Below, piece by piece: positions 18,098 through 27,525 of a DNA stretch of 64,000 nucleotides. The DNA lies in assembly GCF_014650175.1 (NCBI RefSeq), contig NZ_BMUL01000006.1, positions 186,001 to 250,000 on the forward strand, in the 5' to 3' direction. Source of the DNA: Streptomyces termitum. Its GTDB lineage: Bacteria; Actinomycetota; Actinomycetes; Streptomycetales; Streptomycetaceae. Under the pieces are notes generated by a model. The model did not search any database and was not told the origin of the DNA. It saw only the letters and a program-made list of their open reading frames with translations. The position numbers were made by a program, and so were the translations under genes. Within the stretch, counting starts at the first letter, position 1. Each line of letters opens with the position of its first letter.

Positions 18098-18127
18098 CCG
18101 TCGGGGCCGTGCTCGCGGCCCCGACGG
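18098..18127 (-). terminator. terminator directly after pyk
   Basis: The 12-bp perfect arms CCGTCGGGGCCG and CGGCCCCGACGG have a 6-base loop. The right arm touches the pyk stop codon on the minus strand. Confidence 0.75.
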
Positions 18128-19555
18128 CTAGGACAGCGGTTCTCCGATGTGGTGGACGCGGACCAGGTTCGTGGAGCCCGAGACGCCGGGCGGGGAGCCC
18201 GCCGTGATCACCACGACGTCGCCCCTCTCGCAGCGCCCGATGCGCAGCAGCTCCTCGTCCACCTGGGCGACCATCGCGTCGGTGGAGTCCACCCGCGGGC
18301 CGAGGAAGGTCTCCACGCCCCACGTCAGGTTGAGCTGCGAGCGGGTCGCCGGGTCCGGGGTGAAGGCCAGCAGCGGGATCGGCGAGCGGTAGCGCGAGAG
18401 GCGCCGGACGGTGTCGCCGGACTGGGTGAAGGCGACCAGGAACTTGGCCTCCAGGAAGTCGCCCATCTCGGCGGCGGCCCGTGCCACCGCGCCGCCCTGG
18501 GTGCGCGGCTTGCTCCGCTCGGTCAGCGGCGGCAGCCCCTTGGCGAGGACGTCCTCCTCGGCGGCCTCGACGATCCGGCTCATGGTGCGGACCGTCTCGA
18601 TCGGGTGGCGGCCGACGCTGGTCTCGCCGGAGAGCATCACGGCGTCGGTGCCGTCGATGACCGCGTTGGCCACGTCGGACGCCTCGGCGCGGGTCGGCCG
18701 GGAGTTGTCGATCATCGAGTCGAGCATCTGGGTGGCGACGATGACCGGCTTGGCGTTCCGCTTGGCGAGCTTGACGGCGCGCTTCTGGACGATCGGCACC
18801 TGCTCCAGCGGCATCTCGACGCCGAGGTCGCCGCGGGCGACCATGATGCCGTCGAAGGCGGCGACGATCTCCTCGATGTTCTCGACCGCCTGCGGCTTCT
18901 CGATCTTGGCGATGACCGGGAGGCGGCGGCCCTCCTCGTCCATGATCCGGTGGACGGGCTCGACGTCCCGGGCGGAGCGGACGAAGGAGAGCGCGATGAC
19001 GTCGGCGCCGGTGCGCAGCGCCCAGCGGAGATCCTCGACGTCCTTCTCGGAGAGCGCCGGGACGGAGACCGCGACGCCCGGCAGGTTGAGCCCCTTGTGG
19101 TCGGAGACCATGCCGCCCTCGACGACCCGGGTGCGCACCCGGGGGCCGTCCACGGCGGTGACCTCCAGGGTGACCCGGCCGTCGTCGACGAGGATGCGCT
19201 CGCCGGCGGTGACGTCCTCGGCGAGGCCCGGGTAGGTGGTGCCGCAGATGTGGCGGTCGCCCTCCATCGGCTCGACGGTGATGGTGAACTCGTCGCCGCG
19301 TTCAAGGAGTACGGGGCCTTCGCGGAAACGGCCGAGGCGGATCTTCGGGCCTTGAAGGTCGGCGAGGACGCCCACGCTGCGGCCGGTCTCGTCGGCCGCC
19401 TTGCGGACGTGCCGGTAACGCTCCTCGTGCTCGGCGTAGCCGCCGTGGCTGAGGTTGAGTCGGGCCACGTCCATCCCGGCCTCGATCAATGCCTTGATCT
19501 GGTCGTATGTTTCGGTGGCGGGCCCCAGGGTACAAACGATTTTCGCTCGGCGCAT
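18128..19555 (-). CDS. pyk: pyruvate kinase
   Basis: This 475-aa enzyme catalyses the last step of glycolysis, phosphoenolpyruvate plus ADP to pyruvate plus ATP. The start MRRAKIVCTLGPATE is the canonical N-terminus. DLQGPKIRLGRF lies at the B-domain boundary, VIAKIEKPQAVENIEEI contains the catalytic Lys, and MVARGDLGVEMP and VATQMLDSM line the Mg/PEP site. The C-terminal allosteric domain is present, so the length is normal. It is monocistronic, ends in a hairpin, and has an unusual 12-bp inverted repeat about 55-80 bases upstream of its start. Confidence 0.97.
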   Translation of the reverse strand: MRRAKIVCTLGPATETYDQIKALIEAGMDVARLNLSHGGYAEHEERYRHVRKAADETGRSVGVLADLQGPKIRLGRFREGPVLLERGDEFTITVEPMEGDRHICGTTYPGLAEDVTAGERILVDDGRVTLEVTAVDGPRVRTRVVEGGMVSDHKGLNLPGVAVSVPALSEKDVEDLRWALRTGADVIALSFVRSARDVEPVHRIMDEEGRRLPVIAKIEKPQAVENIEEIVAAFDGIMVARGDLGVEMPLEQVPIVQKRAVKLAKRNAKPVIVATQMLDSMIDNSRPTRAEASDVANAVIDGTDAVMLSGETSVGRHPIETVRTMSRIVEAAEEDVLAKGLPPLTERSKPRTQGGAVARAAAEMGDFLEAKFLVAFTQSGDTVRRLSRYRSPIPLLAFTPDPATRSQLNLTWGVETFLGPRVDSTDAMVAQVDEELLRIGRCERGDVVVITAGSPPGVSGSTNLVRVHHIGEPLS

Positions 19556-19898
19556 GAGGCGAGCCTAGGGGCTACCACCCAGTAGCCGAGAGGCCGCGCA
19601 TGACTACTCAACAACCTTTCCGTGAAAGCTTGTTGACAAGACATGAATCTGTGCGGAGCACTGCTCCGATGAGCGTTTTCCGCCCCCTCCGGCGACCCGT
19701 CCCGCAGTGCGGACACGCCCCCCGCACGCCCCCGCGCACCCCCTCCGGCGCGCCGGAGCCGCCCGGCACCGAGATCGATGGCATACGAACACTTTCCCAC
19801 TCCGTAACCCGAAAGGGCTGTTCCCCGGGAGGCACGTGAGCCAGAATCTACGCGCGTTGTGCCACAAGCCGGCGCCGAACGAACCAAGGAGTACACAC
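19556..19898. other. divergent intergenic region between pyk and the 5'-nucleotidase gene
   Basis: This 343-base region must contain the promoters of both divergent genes. The part next to pyk (about 19600-19660) is notably A/T-rich for this genome. The part nearer the nucleotidase gene is G/C-rich with no recognisable operator. I could not assign a -35/-10 pair with confidence. Confidence 0.4.
19609..19635. promoter_or_regulatory. imperfect palindrome upstream of pyk
   Basis: CAACAACCTTTC (19609-19620) and GAAAGCTTGTTG (19624-19635) form a 12-bp inverted repeat with one mismatch, centred about 67 bases upstream of the pyk start codon in A/T-rich DNA. Size and position suit a dimeric regulator binding site. 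No regulator is identified. Confidence 0.35.
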
Positions 19899-21698
19899 AT
19901 GCCGCTGAACCGCCGGACGTTCCTGGAGAGCTCCGCAGCCCTCGGAGCCGGGGCCGCCCTCGCCGCCGGGGCCACCACCCCCGCCGCGGCCGCGCCCGCC
20001 CCCCGCCCCAAGCCGGCCAAGCGGTACTCCTTCACCGTCATGGGCACCACCGACCTGCACGGCAACGTCTTCAACTGGGACTACTTCACGGACAAGGAGT
20101 TCGACGACAAGGCCCACAACGACGTCGGCCTCGCCAAGATCTCCACCCTGGTCAAGAAGGTCCGCGCCGAGAAGGGCCGCGGCAACACCCTCCTCATCGA
20201 CGCCGGCGACACCATCCAGGGCACCCAGCTCTCGTACTACTACGCCAAGGTCGACCCGATCACGAAGACCGGCGGCCCGGTCCACCCGATGGCGCGGGCC
20301 ATGAACGCCATCGGCTACGACGCCGCCGCCCTCGGCAACCACGAGTTCAACTACGGCATCCCGGTCCTGCGCCGCTTCGAGGAGCAGTGCGACTTCCCGC
20401 TGCTCGGCGCCAACGCGCTCGACGCGAAGACGCTGCGCCCGGCCTTCGCCCCGTACAGCATCCACCGGCTGCGCACCCCGCGGGGCCGGGACGTCCGGGT
20501 CGCCGTCCTCGGCCTCACCAACCCCGGCATCGCCATCTGGGACAAGGCCAACGTCACCGGCAAGATGGTCTTCCCCGGCCTGGAGGAGCAGGCCGCGAAG
20601 TGGGTGCCGAAGCTGCGCTCCATGGGCGCCAACGTCGTCATCGTCTCCGCCCACTCCGGCTCCAGCGGCACCTCCTCCTGGGGCGACCAGCTCCCCTACG
20701 TCGAGAACGCCGCCGCCCTCGTCGCCGAGCAGGTCCCCGGCATCGACGCGATCCTCGTCGGCCACGCCCACACCGAGATCCCCGAGTACCGGGTGACCAA
20801 CAAGGAGACCGGCAAGGAGGTCGTCCTCTCCGAGCCGCTGAAGTGGGGCCAGCGCCTCACCCTCTTCGACTTCGACCTGGTCTGGGAGAAGGGCCGCTGG
20901 ACCGTCGAGAAGGCCGGCGCCCGCGTCCTCAACTCGAACACCGTCGAGGAGGACCCGGCCGTCACCGGGATGCTCGCCGCCGAGCACCGCGAGGTCGTCG
21001 CCTACGTCAACCAGGCCATCGGCACCTCCACCGCCGCCATGACCACGGCCGACGCGCCGTGGAAGGACGAGCCGATCATCGACCTGATCAACGTCGTCCA
21101 GGTCGAGACCGTGAAGGCGGCCCTCGCGGGCGGCGCCCACGCCGCCCTGCCGGTGCTCTCCCAGGCGTCCTGCTTCTCCCGCACCGCCAGCTTCCCGGCC
21201 GGCCGGATCACCATCAAGGACGCCGCCGGCCTCTACCCCTTCGAGAACACCCTGGAGGCCCGCCTGATGACGGGCGCCCAGCTCAAGGAGTACCTGGAGT
21301 ACTCGGCGAAGTACTACGTCCAGACCCCGGCGGGTGCCCCCGTCGACACCGCGAAGCTCACCAACGCGGAGAACACCCCGGACTACAACTACGACGCCGT
21401 CTCCGGCCTCACCTACGACATCGACATCGCCAAGCCGGTCGGCTCCCGCATCACCGGCCTGTCCTTCGGGGGCAGCCCGATCGACCCGGCCGCGAAGTTC
21501 GTCCTCGCCGTGAACAACTACCGCGCCAGCGGCGGCGGCGCCTTCCCGCACGTCGCCAGGGCCGAGCAGCTGTGGGCGAACTCCGAGGAGATCCGCACCA
21601 CCATCATCCAGTGGGTGCAGGCCCAGGGCACCATCGACCCGGCCCGCTTCGCCTCCGCGGACTGGAAGCTGACCCGGGACGGCGTGCCGGTCTTCTAG
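19899..21698 (+). CDS. Tat-exported 5'-nucleotidase/2',3'-cyclic phosphodiesterase-type metallophosphatase
   Basis: A 599-aa secreted phosphatase that should release phosphate from nucleotides or related esters. The N-terminus has a twin-arginine signal, NRRTFLESSAALGAG, followed by a hydrophobic stretch and an Ala/Pro region with likely cleavage near APAPRP. The metallophosphatase domain carries the metal ligands GTTDLHGN, DAGDTIQG, GNHEFNYG and VGHAHTE. The 5'-nucleotidase C-terminal domain follows with SQASCFSR and AAGLYPFENTL. The ATG at 19899 has AAGGAG at ideal distance. Tat export suggests that the protein folds, and perhaps binds metal, before secretion. I looked for a PHO box upstream and did not find a clear one. 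Confidence 0.92.
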   Translation: MPLNRRTFLESSAALGAGAALAAGATTPAAAAPAPRPKPAKRYSFTVMGTTDLHGNVFNWDYFTDKEFDDKAHNDVGLAKISTLVKKVRAEKGRGNTLLIDAGDTIQGTQLSYYYAKVDPITKTGGPVHPMARAMNAIGYDAAALGNHEFNYGIPVLRRFEEQCDFPLLGANALDAKTLRPAFAPYSIHRLRTPRGRDVRVAVLGLTNPGIAIWDKANVTGKMVFPGLEEQAAKWVPKLRSMGANVVIVSAHSGSSGTSSWGDQLPYVENAAALVAEQVPGIDAILVGHAHTEIPEYRVTNKETGKEVVLSEPLKWGQRLTLFDFDLVWEKGRWTVEKAGARVLNSNTVEEDPAVTGMLAAEHREVVAYVNQAIGTSTAAMTTADAPWKDEPIIDLINVVQVETVKAALAGGAHAALPVLSQASCFSRTASFPAGRITIKDAAGLYPFENTLEARLMTGAQLKEYLEYSAKYYVQTPAGAPVDTAKLTNAENTPDYNYDAVSGLTYDIDIAKPVGSRITGLSFGGSPIDPAAKFVLAVNNYRASGGGAFPHVARAEQLWANSEEIRTTIIQWVQAQGTIDPARFASADWKLTRDGVPVF

Positions 21699-21709
21699 GC
21701 ACGGCCCCC

Positions 21710-23122
21710 CTACTGCTGGACGAGAGGCGTCAGCTTCCGGCCCTGGGCCGGGATGCCGGGCGCCTCTCGCGCTTCCAGGCCGAAGCTGGTGAAGGCGGTG
21801 CGGCGCGGCAGCGGGTACGGCTCCTTGCCGGTGACCGCGTTCAGGATCACCGCGCTGCGCCAGGCCGCCAGGCCCAGGTCGGGGGCGCCGACGCCGTGGG
21901 TGTGCCGCTCGGCGTTCTGCACGAAGACCGCGCCGGTGACGGACGGGTCGAGGACCAGCCGGTAGTGCTCGTCGATCCGCGCCCGGCCCTCCGCGTCGTG
22001 CCGCAGGTACGGGTCGAGCCCGGCCAGCATCCGGTCCACCGGCCGCTCCCGGTAGCCGGTGGCGAGCACCACCGCGTCCGTGGTGAGCCGGGAGCGGGTG
22101 CCCTGCCGGACGTGTTCCAGGTGCAGCTCGACCTGGGTGGTGGCCACCCGGCCCGCCGTGCGGACCCGCACCCCGGGGGTCAGGACGGCGTCCGGCCAGC
22201 CGCCGTGCAGGGTCCGCCGGTACAGCTCGTCGTGGATGGCGGCGATCGTCTCCGCGTCGATCCCCTTGTGCAACTGCCACTGGCCGGGCAGGAGTTCGCC
22301 GCGCGCCTGCTCGGACAGGCCGTGGAAGTAGCGGGTGTAGTCGGGGGTGAAGTGCTCCAGGCCCAGCTTGGAGTACTCCATCGGCGCGAACGCCTCGGTC
22401 CGCGTCAGCCAGGTGATCCGCTCGGCCCCGGCCGGGCGGGCCCGCAGCAGGTCGAGGAAGACCTCGGCGCCGGACTGCCCGGAGCCGATGACCGTGACGT
22501 GCCCGGCGGCGAGCAGCTCCTCCCGGTGAGCCAAGTAGTCAGCGGAGTGCAGCACCGGCACCCCGGGGGCCTGCGCCAGCGGGCGCAGCGGCTCGGGGAC
22601 GTACGGCTCGGTGCCGACGCCGAGCACCACGTGCCGGGTGTACGCGCGCCCCAGCGCGGCGGCCTCGCCGTCCTGGTCGAGCTGGGTGAAGTCGACCTCG
22701 AAGAGGCGCCGTTCGGGGTTCCAGCGGACCGAGTCGACCTGGTGGCCGAAGTGCAGGCCGGGGATCCGCTCGGCGGCCCAGCGGCAGTACGCGTCGTACT
22801 CGGCCCGCTGGATGTGGAACCTCTCCGCGAAGTAGAAGGGGAAGAGGCGCTCGCGGCCCTTCAGGTAGTTGAGGAAGCTCCACCGGCTGGCCGGGTCGGC
22901 GAGGGTCACCAGGTCGGCGAGGAACGGCACCTGGAGGGTGGCGCCCTCGATGAGCAGGCCCGGGTGCCAGTGGAAGGCCGGGCGCTGCTCGAAGAAGGTG
23001 GCGGCGAGGGGGCCGGGGACGCCGTCGGCGAGGGCCGCGAGCGAGAGGTTGAACGGGCCGATGCCGACGCCCACCAGGTCGTGCGGGCGGTCGAGGTCCT
23101 GCTGGGGGGTGGTGCCGGTCAT
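21710..23122 (-). CDS. lysine/ornithine N-monooxygenase family protein (IucD/PvdA/DesB-like)
   Basis: A 470-aa flavin N-hydroxylase of the IucD/PvdA/SidA type, which converts a diamine or diamino acid into an N-hydroxylamine, the first step to hydroxamate siderophores. The FAD motif VGIGPFNLSLAA is at about residues 17-28. The NADPH motif VIGSGQSGAEVF is mid-protein, and the late ATGYRERPVD is characteristic. The start overlaps the stop of the upstream decarboxylase by 4 bases (ATGA), so both are made together. The pair mirrors DesA-DesB of desferrioxamine synthesis, in which the decarboxylase makes cadaverine and the monooxygenase hydroxylates it. No acyltransferase or NIS synthetase follows. 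Either lysine or another amine could be the substrate. Confidence 0.85.
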   Translation of the reverse strand: MTGTTPQQDLDRPHDLVGVGIGPFNLSLAALADGVPGPLAATFFEQRPAFHWHPGLLIEGATLQVPFLADLVTLADPASRWSFLNYLKGRERLFPFYFAERFHIQRAEYDAYCRWAAERIPGLHFGHQVDSVRWNPERRLFEVDFTQLDQDGEAAALGRAYTRHVVLGVGTEPYVPEPLRPLAQAPGVPVLHSADYLAHREELLAAGHVTVIGSGQSGAEVFLDLLRARPAGAERITWLTRTEAFAPMEYSKLGLEHFTPDYTRYFHGLSEQARGELLPGQWQLHKGIDAETIAAIHDELYRRTLHGGWPDAVLTPGVRVRTAGRVATTQVELHLEHVRQGTRSRLTTDAVVLATGYRERPVDRMLAGLDPYLRHDAEGRARIDEHYRLVLDPSVTGAVFVQNAERHTHGVGAPDLGLAAWRSAVILNAVTGKEPYPLPRRTAFTSFGLEAREAPGIPAQGRKLTPLVQQ

Positions 23123-24495
23123 CGGTGCGTGCTGCCTTCCACGAGGGTGACGAGCTGGGCCAGGTCGTCGGGGGTGGTGTGCGGGTTGAGCAGGGTGGCC
23201 TTGAGCCAGAGCCGGCCGTCGGCCGTCGCGCGGCCGAGGACGGCCCGGCCGTCGGCGAGGAGGGTGCGGCGGATCCGCGCCACCTCCTCGTCGGCGGCGC
23301 CGGCCGGGCGGAAGAGGACGGTGGTGAGGACGGGCCGGTCCCGCAGGTCGAGGCCGGGGGCCTTCTCCACCAGGTCGGCCAGGTCCCGGGCGCGCTCCAG
23401 GCAGAGGTCGACCAGGGCGCCGAGCCCGGAGCGGCCCAGCGCCCGCAGGGTGACGGCGGCCTTCAGGACGTCGGGGCGGCGGGTGGTGCGCAGCGAGCGG
23501 CCGAGGAGGTCGGGCAGGCCGGCCTCGGTGTCGTCGTCGGCGTTGAGGTAGTCGGCGGTGTGGGCGAGGGCGGCGAGGTCGCCGGGGTCGCGGACCGCGA
23601 GGAGTCCGGCGGCGACCGGCTGCCAGCCCAGCTTGTGCAGGTCGAGGGTGACGGTGCGGGCCCGGTCGAGGCCGTCGAGGAGGGGGCGGTGGGCGCGGCT
23701 GAAGAGGAGCGGGCCGCCGTAGGCGGCGTCCACGTGGAGGTCGGTGCCGTGCCGCTCGCACACCTCGGCGAGCTCGGGCAGCGGGTCGATCAGTCCCTCG
23801 TCGGTGGTGCCGGCGGTGGCGGCGGCCAGCACCGGGCCGTCGGCGGCGGCCAGTGCCCGGTCCAGCTCGCCGGGGTCGAGGACGCCGCGCGGGGCGGGCA
23901 GCACGAGCGGTGCGGGCAGGCCGAGGAGCCAGGCGGCGCGGCGCACGGAGTGGTGGGTGTGGGCGCCGGTGACGACGGTGGTGCCGGGGCCGAGCCGCTC
24001 CCGGGCGAGGAGCAGGGCGAGTTGGTTGGACTCGGTGCCGCCGGTGGTGACGAGCGCGTCGGGGCGGGCGGCGGCCGGGAAGACCTCGGCGGCGAGGACG
24101 GCGGTGACCTCCGCCTCCAGGGCGGAGGCGGCCGGGGCCTGGTCCCAGGAGTCCATGGAGGGGTTGAGGGCGGCGGCGGCCAGGTCGGCGGCGGCGGCGA
24201 CGGCCAGCGGCGGGGTGTGCAGGTGGGCGGCGCACAGCGGGTGCGCGGGGTCGGCGGCGCCCGCCGCGAGCAGGTGGACCAGGGTGCGCAGGGCCTCGTC
24301 CTGGCCGGTGCCGGTCTCGGGCAGGACGGCGCCGAGGGTGTCGCGGACCCGGGCGGTGACCGCCCGGGGGCCGCCGGCCGGGAGCGGGCCGCCGCGTTCC
24401 TCCGCTCCGGTGCGCAGGGCGTCCAGGGCGATGCCGAGGAGGCGGCTGAGGGAGGTGGGCCGGGCGGCGAGCGGGGGTGGTGGTGCGGCGCGCAT
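23119..24495 (-). CDS. PLP-dependent group II decarboxylase (DesA/diaminobutyrate decarboxylase-like)
   Basis: A 458-aa fold-type I decarboxylase, probably acting on an amino acid such as lysine, ornithine or diaminobutyrate to give an amine. The PLP lysine is Lys288 in LDLHKLGWQP. TTGGTESNQLALLLARE and HVDAAYGGPLLF bind the cofactor, and NPSMDSWDQAP is the substrate-entry motif of this family. The start ATG at 24495 has no good Shine-Dalgarno sequence but no better in-frame start is visible. The 4-base overlap with the N-monooxygenase gene indicates a two-step amine-hydroxylation module. pepN lies 300 bases upstream, beyond a hairpin, so the pair probably has its own promoter in that gap. 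Confidence 0.85.
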   Translation of the reverse strand: MRAAPPPPLAARPTSLSRLLGIALDALRTGAEERGGPLPAGGPRAVTARVRDTLGAVLPETGTGQDEALRTLVHLLAAGAADPAHPLCAAHLHTPPLAVAAAADLAAAALNPSMDSWDQAPAASALEAEVTAVLAAEVFPAAARPDALVTTGGTESNQLALLLARERLGPGTTVVTGAHTHHSVRRAAWLLGLPAPLVLPAPRGVLDPGELDRALAAADGPVLAAATAGTTDEGLIDPLPELAEVCERHGTDLHVDAAYGGPLLFSRAHRPLLDGLDRARTVTLDLHKLGWQPVAAGLLAVRDPGDLAALAHTADYLNADDDTEAGLPDLLGRSLRTTRRPDVLKAAVTLRALGRSGLGALVDLCLERARDLADLVEKAPGLDLRDRPVLTTVLFRPAGAADEEVARIRRTLLADGRAVLGRATADGRLWLKATLLNPHTTPDDLAQLVTLVEGSTHR

Positions 24496-24753
24496 GGTCG
24501 CCAGGGTGCCGGGGGCGGCCGGGCCGTGTCCGGCGAGCGCGGCGACGTGACCCGAACGGGGGACGGGGCCCCGCCGGGGTGCCGCCCCGGGGGCCGCCGG
24601 CCCCGGACCGTTCGGAGGCCGGCCGGCGTGCCCCGTCTCCTCGTGTCCGCGCCGACGGGCGGCCGGGGCGGAGGCCGGACCGCCGGGGGCGGCCGGTGGC
24701 CCGGCGGCGGGCGCGGCGCGCCTGCCGCACGCCGCGCTCACCGGCTGGGACCG

Positions 24754-24782
24754 GGCGGCGGGCCCGGTCCAGGGCCGCCGCC
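24754..24782 (-). terminator. hairpin downstream of pepN
   Basis: GGCGGCGGGCCC (24754-24765) pairs with GGGCCGCCGCC (24772-24782), leaving one bulged base. It lies 13 bases beyond the pepN stop. The rest of the 24496-24794 gap shows no gene. Confidence 0.55.
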
Positions 24783-24794
24783 GGGGTCCTGGGG

Positions 24795-27281
24795 TCAGGC
24801 TTCGCGGACGCGGAGGGCGCGGGCGAGGTCGTCGAGCTGGTCGACGAGCTTGCGGCGCAGGGCCGGGATCATGGTGTCGTCCGCGAGGTGCCGCTCGCCG
24901 CGGGCGAGGGCGTCGGCGTCGACCGCGTAGGCGGGGAAGGCGTACCGGCCGGCGGCCTCGGCCATGGCGGGGCCGCGCCGGTCGCCGAGGGCGGTGGCCG
25001 CCGGGTAGAAGCGCTCGACGTACTCCTGGACCAGGTCGGCCTGTTCGGGCTGCCAGAAGCCGAGGGCGGTGGCGGTGAAGAGGTAGTTCGACAGGTCGTC
25101 GGAGTCGAACATGGCGGCCCAGGCGGCGGCCTTGGCGTCCGGGTCGGGCAGTGCGGCGCGGCAGCGGGCGGCGCCCTCCTGGCCGGTGGCGCTGGGGTCG
25201 CGGTCCAGTTCGGCGGCGATGGCGGTCTCGTCGGTGGCGCCGAGGACGGCGAGCCGGGCGAGGATGCGCCAGCGCAGCTCGGGGTCGAGTTCGGGGCCGC
25301 CGTGGACGGTGCCCTCGTCGAGCCAGGAGGCGATCTGGTCGGGGGTGGTGGCGCTGTCGACGAGGGTGCGGACGGCGGTGAGGCGCAGGCCGGGGTCCTC
25401 GCCGTCCTCGGTGCGGCGGAGCAGGGCGCGGGCGATCTCGCGGAGGGTGGCGAGGGCGGCGGGGCGCTGGCCGGCGGGGACGTACCGGTCGGCGACCTGC
25501 TGCCGGGCGAAGGCCAGGACGCCCTGGACGATGCCGAGTTCGGTCTCCTCGGTGAGGTGGGCGAGGGCGAGTTCGAGGTAGTCGGCGGGGGCGAGTTCGC
25601 CGTCGCGGACCATGTCGCGGGCGCTGTTCCACACCACGGCCCGGGTGAGCGGGTCGGGGATGCGGGAGAGGCCGCGCAGGGCGGTCTCCTCGGAGACCTC
25701 GTCGAAGCGGAGCTTGGCGTAGGTGAGGTCGCCGTCGTTGAGGACGACGAGGGCGGGGCGGGGGCCGGTCAGGTGGATCGGCTCCCGCTGCGGCACGTCG
25801 GTGAGGACGCTGTCGCGCAGGGCGAGTTCGCCGTCGGGGCGGCGGTCGTAGAGGCCGGCGCGGACGCGGTGGGGGCGGCTGCCGTCGTGGTCGACGGAGA
25901 GTTCCCAGCGGTTGGCCTCGCCGGTGAGGCGGGGGGTGAGGGTGTCGACGCCGGTGGTGCGCAGCCAGCGCTCGGCCCAGGCGTGGACGTCGCGGTCGGT
26001 GGCGGCGGCGAGGTTGTCGATGAAGTCGGCGAGGGTGGCGTTGCCGAACTTGTGCCGCTTGAAGTGGATGTTGATGCCGGCGAGGAAGTCCTCCTCGCCG
26101 AGCCAGGCGACGAGTTGGCGCAGGGCGGAGGCGCCCTTGGCGTAGGAGATGCCGTCGAAGTTGAGGAGGGCGGAGGCGGTGTCGGGGACGGCCTGCGGGT
26201 CGGGGGCGACGGGGTGGGTGGAGGGGCGCTGGTCGGCGTCGTACCCCCATGCCTTGCGGCTGACGCCGAAGTCGATCCAGGTGTCGGCGAAGAGGTCGGA
26301 GCAGGCTTCGTTGACGGTCTGGTAGCCCATGTACTCGGCGAACGACTCGTTCAGCCAGATGTCGTCCCACCAGCGGAGGGTGACGAGGTCGCCGAACCAC
26401 ATGTGGGCCATCTCGTGGGCGATGACCATGGCGCGGGTCATCCGCTCGGTGGCGGTGACGGCGGAGCGGAAGACGAATTCGTCGCGGAAGGTGACGAGGC
26501 CGGGGTTCTCCATGGCGCCGGCGTTGAACTCGGGGACGAACGCCTGGTCGTAGGAGTCGAAGGGGTAGGGCTCGTCGAACTTCTCGTGGAAGCGGTCGAA
26601 GCACGCCTTGGTGACGGCGATGATCTCGTCGGCGTCGGCGTCGAGGTGGGGGGCGAGGGAGCGGCGGCAGTGGATGCCGAAGGGGAGCCCGGCGTGCTCG
26701 GTGCGGATCGAGTGCCAGGGGCCGGCGGCGACGCAGACGAAGTAGGTGGAGAGCGGCTGGGTGGGGGCGGAGGTCCAGCGGCCGTCCGCGCCGCGCTCGG
26801 TGACGCTGTTGGTGAGGACGGTCCAGCCCTCGGGGGCGGTGACGGCCAGTTCGAAGACGGCCTTGAGGTCGGGCTGGTCGAAGGCGGCGAAGACGCGCTG
26901 GACGTCCTCCATGAAGAGCTGGGTGTAGGTGTAGGAGGCGCCGTCGGTGGGGTCGAGGAAGCGGTGCATGCCCTCGCCGGTGTGCGAGTAGCGCATGGTG
27001 GTGGTGAGGGTGATCTCGTGCTCGCCCTCGGCCAGGCTCAGCGGGAGCCGGTTGCCGTCCAGGGCGGCGGGGTCGAGGGGCTGTCCGTCCAGGACGGCGG
27101 AGTGCAGGGTGACGGGCTTCAGCTCGACGAAGGTGTCCCCGGCGGCGCGGGCGGTGAACCGGATGGTGCTGGTGGAGCCGAAGGTCTCGTCGCCGGTGGT
27201 GAGGTCGAGGTCCACCCGGTAGTGGTGGACGTCGAGGAGCTGGGCACGGGTCTGCGCTTCGTCGCGCGTCAGTACGGACAT
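24795..27281 (-). CDS. pepN: aminopeptidase N (M1 family)
   Basis: An 828-aa zinc aminopeptidase that removes N-terminal residues from peptides in the cytoplasm. The substrate-recognition motif GAMENPGLVTF and the zinc motif HEMAHMWFGD (His289, Glu290, His293) are present, with the third ligand in NESFAEYMGY. The ERAP1-like C-terminal helical domain fills the second half. The ATG at 27281 gives the expected family N-terminus (LTRDEAQTRAQLLDV); the frame is open for 27 codons upstream without homology. It has its own terminator and is separated from the asparaginase gene by about 245 bases. Confidence 0.96.
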   Translation of the reverse strand: MSVLTRDEAQTRAQLLDVHHYRVDLDLTTGDETFGSTSTIRFTARAAGDTFVELKPVTLHSAVLDGQPLDPAALDGNRLPLSLAEGEHEITLTTTMRYSHTGEGMHRFLDPTDGASYTYTQLFMEDVQRVFAAFDQPDLKAVFELAVTAPEGWTVLTNSVTERGADGRWTSAPTQPLSTYFVCVAAGPWHSIRTEHAGLPFGIHCRRSLAPHLDADADEIIAVTKACFDRFHEKFDEPYPFDSYDQAFVPEFNAGAMENPGLVTFRDEFVFRSAVTATERMTRAMVIAHEMAHMWFGDLVTLRWWDDIWLNESFAEYMGYQTVNEACSDLFADTWIDFGVSRKAWGYDADQRPSTHPVAPDPQAVPDTASALLNFDGISYAKGASALRQLVAWLGEEDFLAGINIHFKRHKFGNATLADFIDNLAAATDRDVHAWAERWLRTTGVDTLTPRLTGEANRWELSVDHDGSRPHRVRAGLYDRRPDGELALRDSVLTDVPQREPIHLTGPRPALVVLNDGDLTYAKLRFDEVSEETALRGLSRIPDPLTRAVVWNSARDMVRDGELAPADYLELALAHLTEETELGIVQGVLAFARQQVADRYVPAGQRPAALATLREIARALLRRTEDGEDPGLRLTAVRTLVDSATTPDQIASWLDEGTVHGGPELDPELRWRILARLAVLGATDETAIAAELDRDPSATGQEGAARCRAALPDPDAKAAAWAAMFDSDDLSNYLFTATALGFWQPEQADLVQEYVERFYPAATALGDRRGPAMAEAAGRYAFPAYAVDADALARGERHLADDTMIPALRRKLVDQLDDLARALRVREA

Positions 27282-27456
27282 GGGCCCTATGCTGCCCGAT
27301 CGTCCGGTCGGCGGGCAGGGGTGGTGCCCCGTGGTGGTGCCGGGTACGCGCCCGGCGAACACGGGCCGGGGCGGCGGTCCGGGGTGGGGCCGGGGGTGGT
27401 GAGGGGAGTGCGGGTGGGGGCGGTGGTGCGGGGGGCCGGGGGCGGGCGGGGCGGCT

Positions 27457-27502
27457 CGGAGCCGTACGACTCCTGCTGTACGGGTGTTTCCGTACGGCTC
27501 CG
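27457..27502 (-). terminator. hairpin downstream of the asparaginase gene
   Basis: A perfect 12-bp inverted repeat, CGGAGCCGTACG / CGTACGGCTCCG, with a 22-base loop, lies 24 bases beyond the asparaginase stop on the minus strand. The loop contains a further TGTACGG copy that permits an alternative pairing. Confidence 0.6.
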
Positions 27503-27525
27503 TCCGCGCGGGGGCGGGGTGGGGG

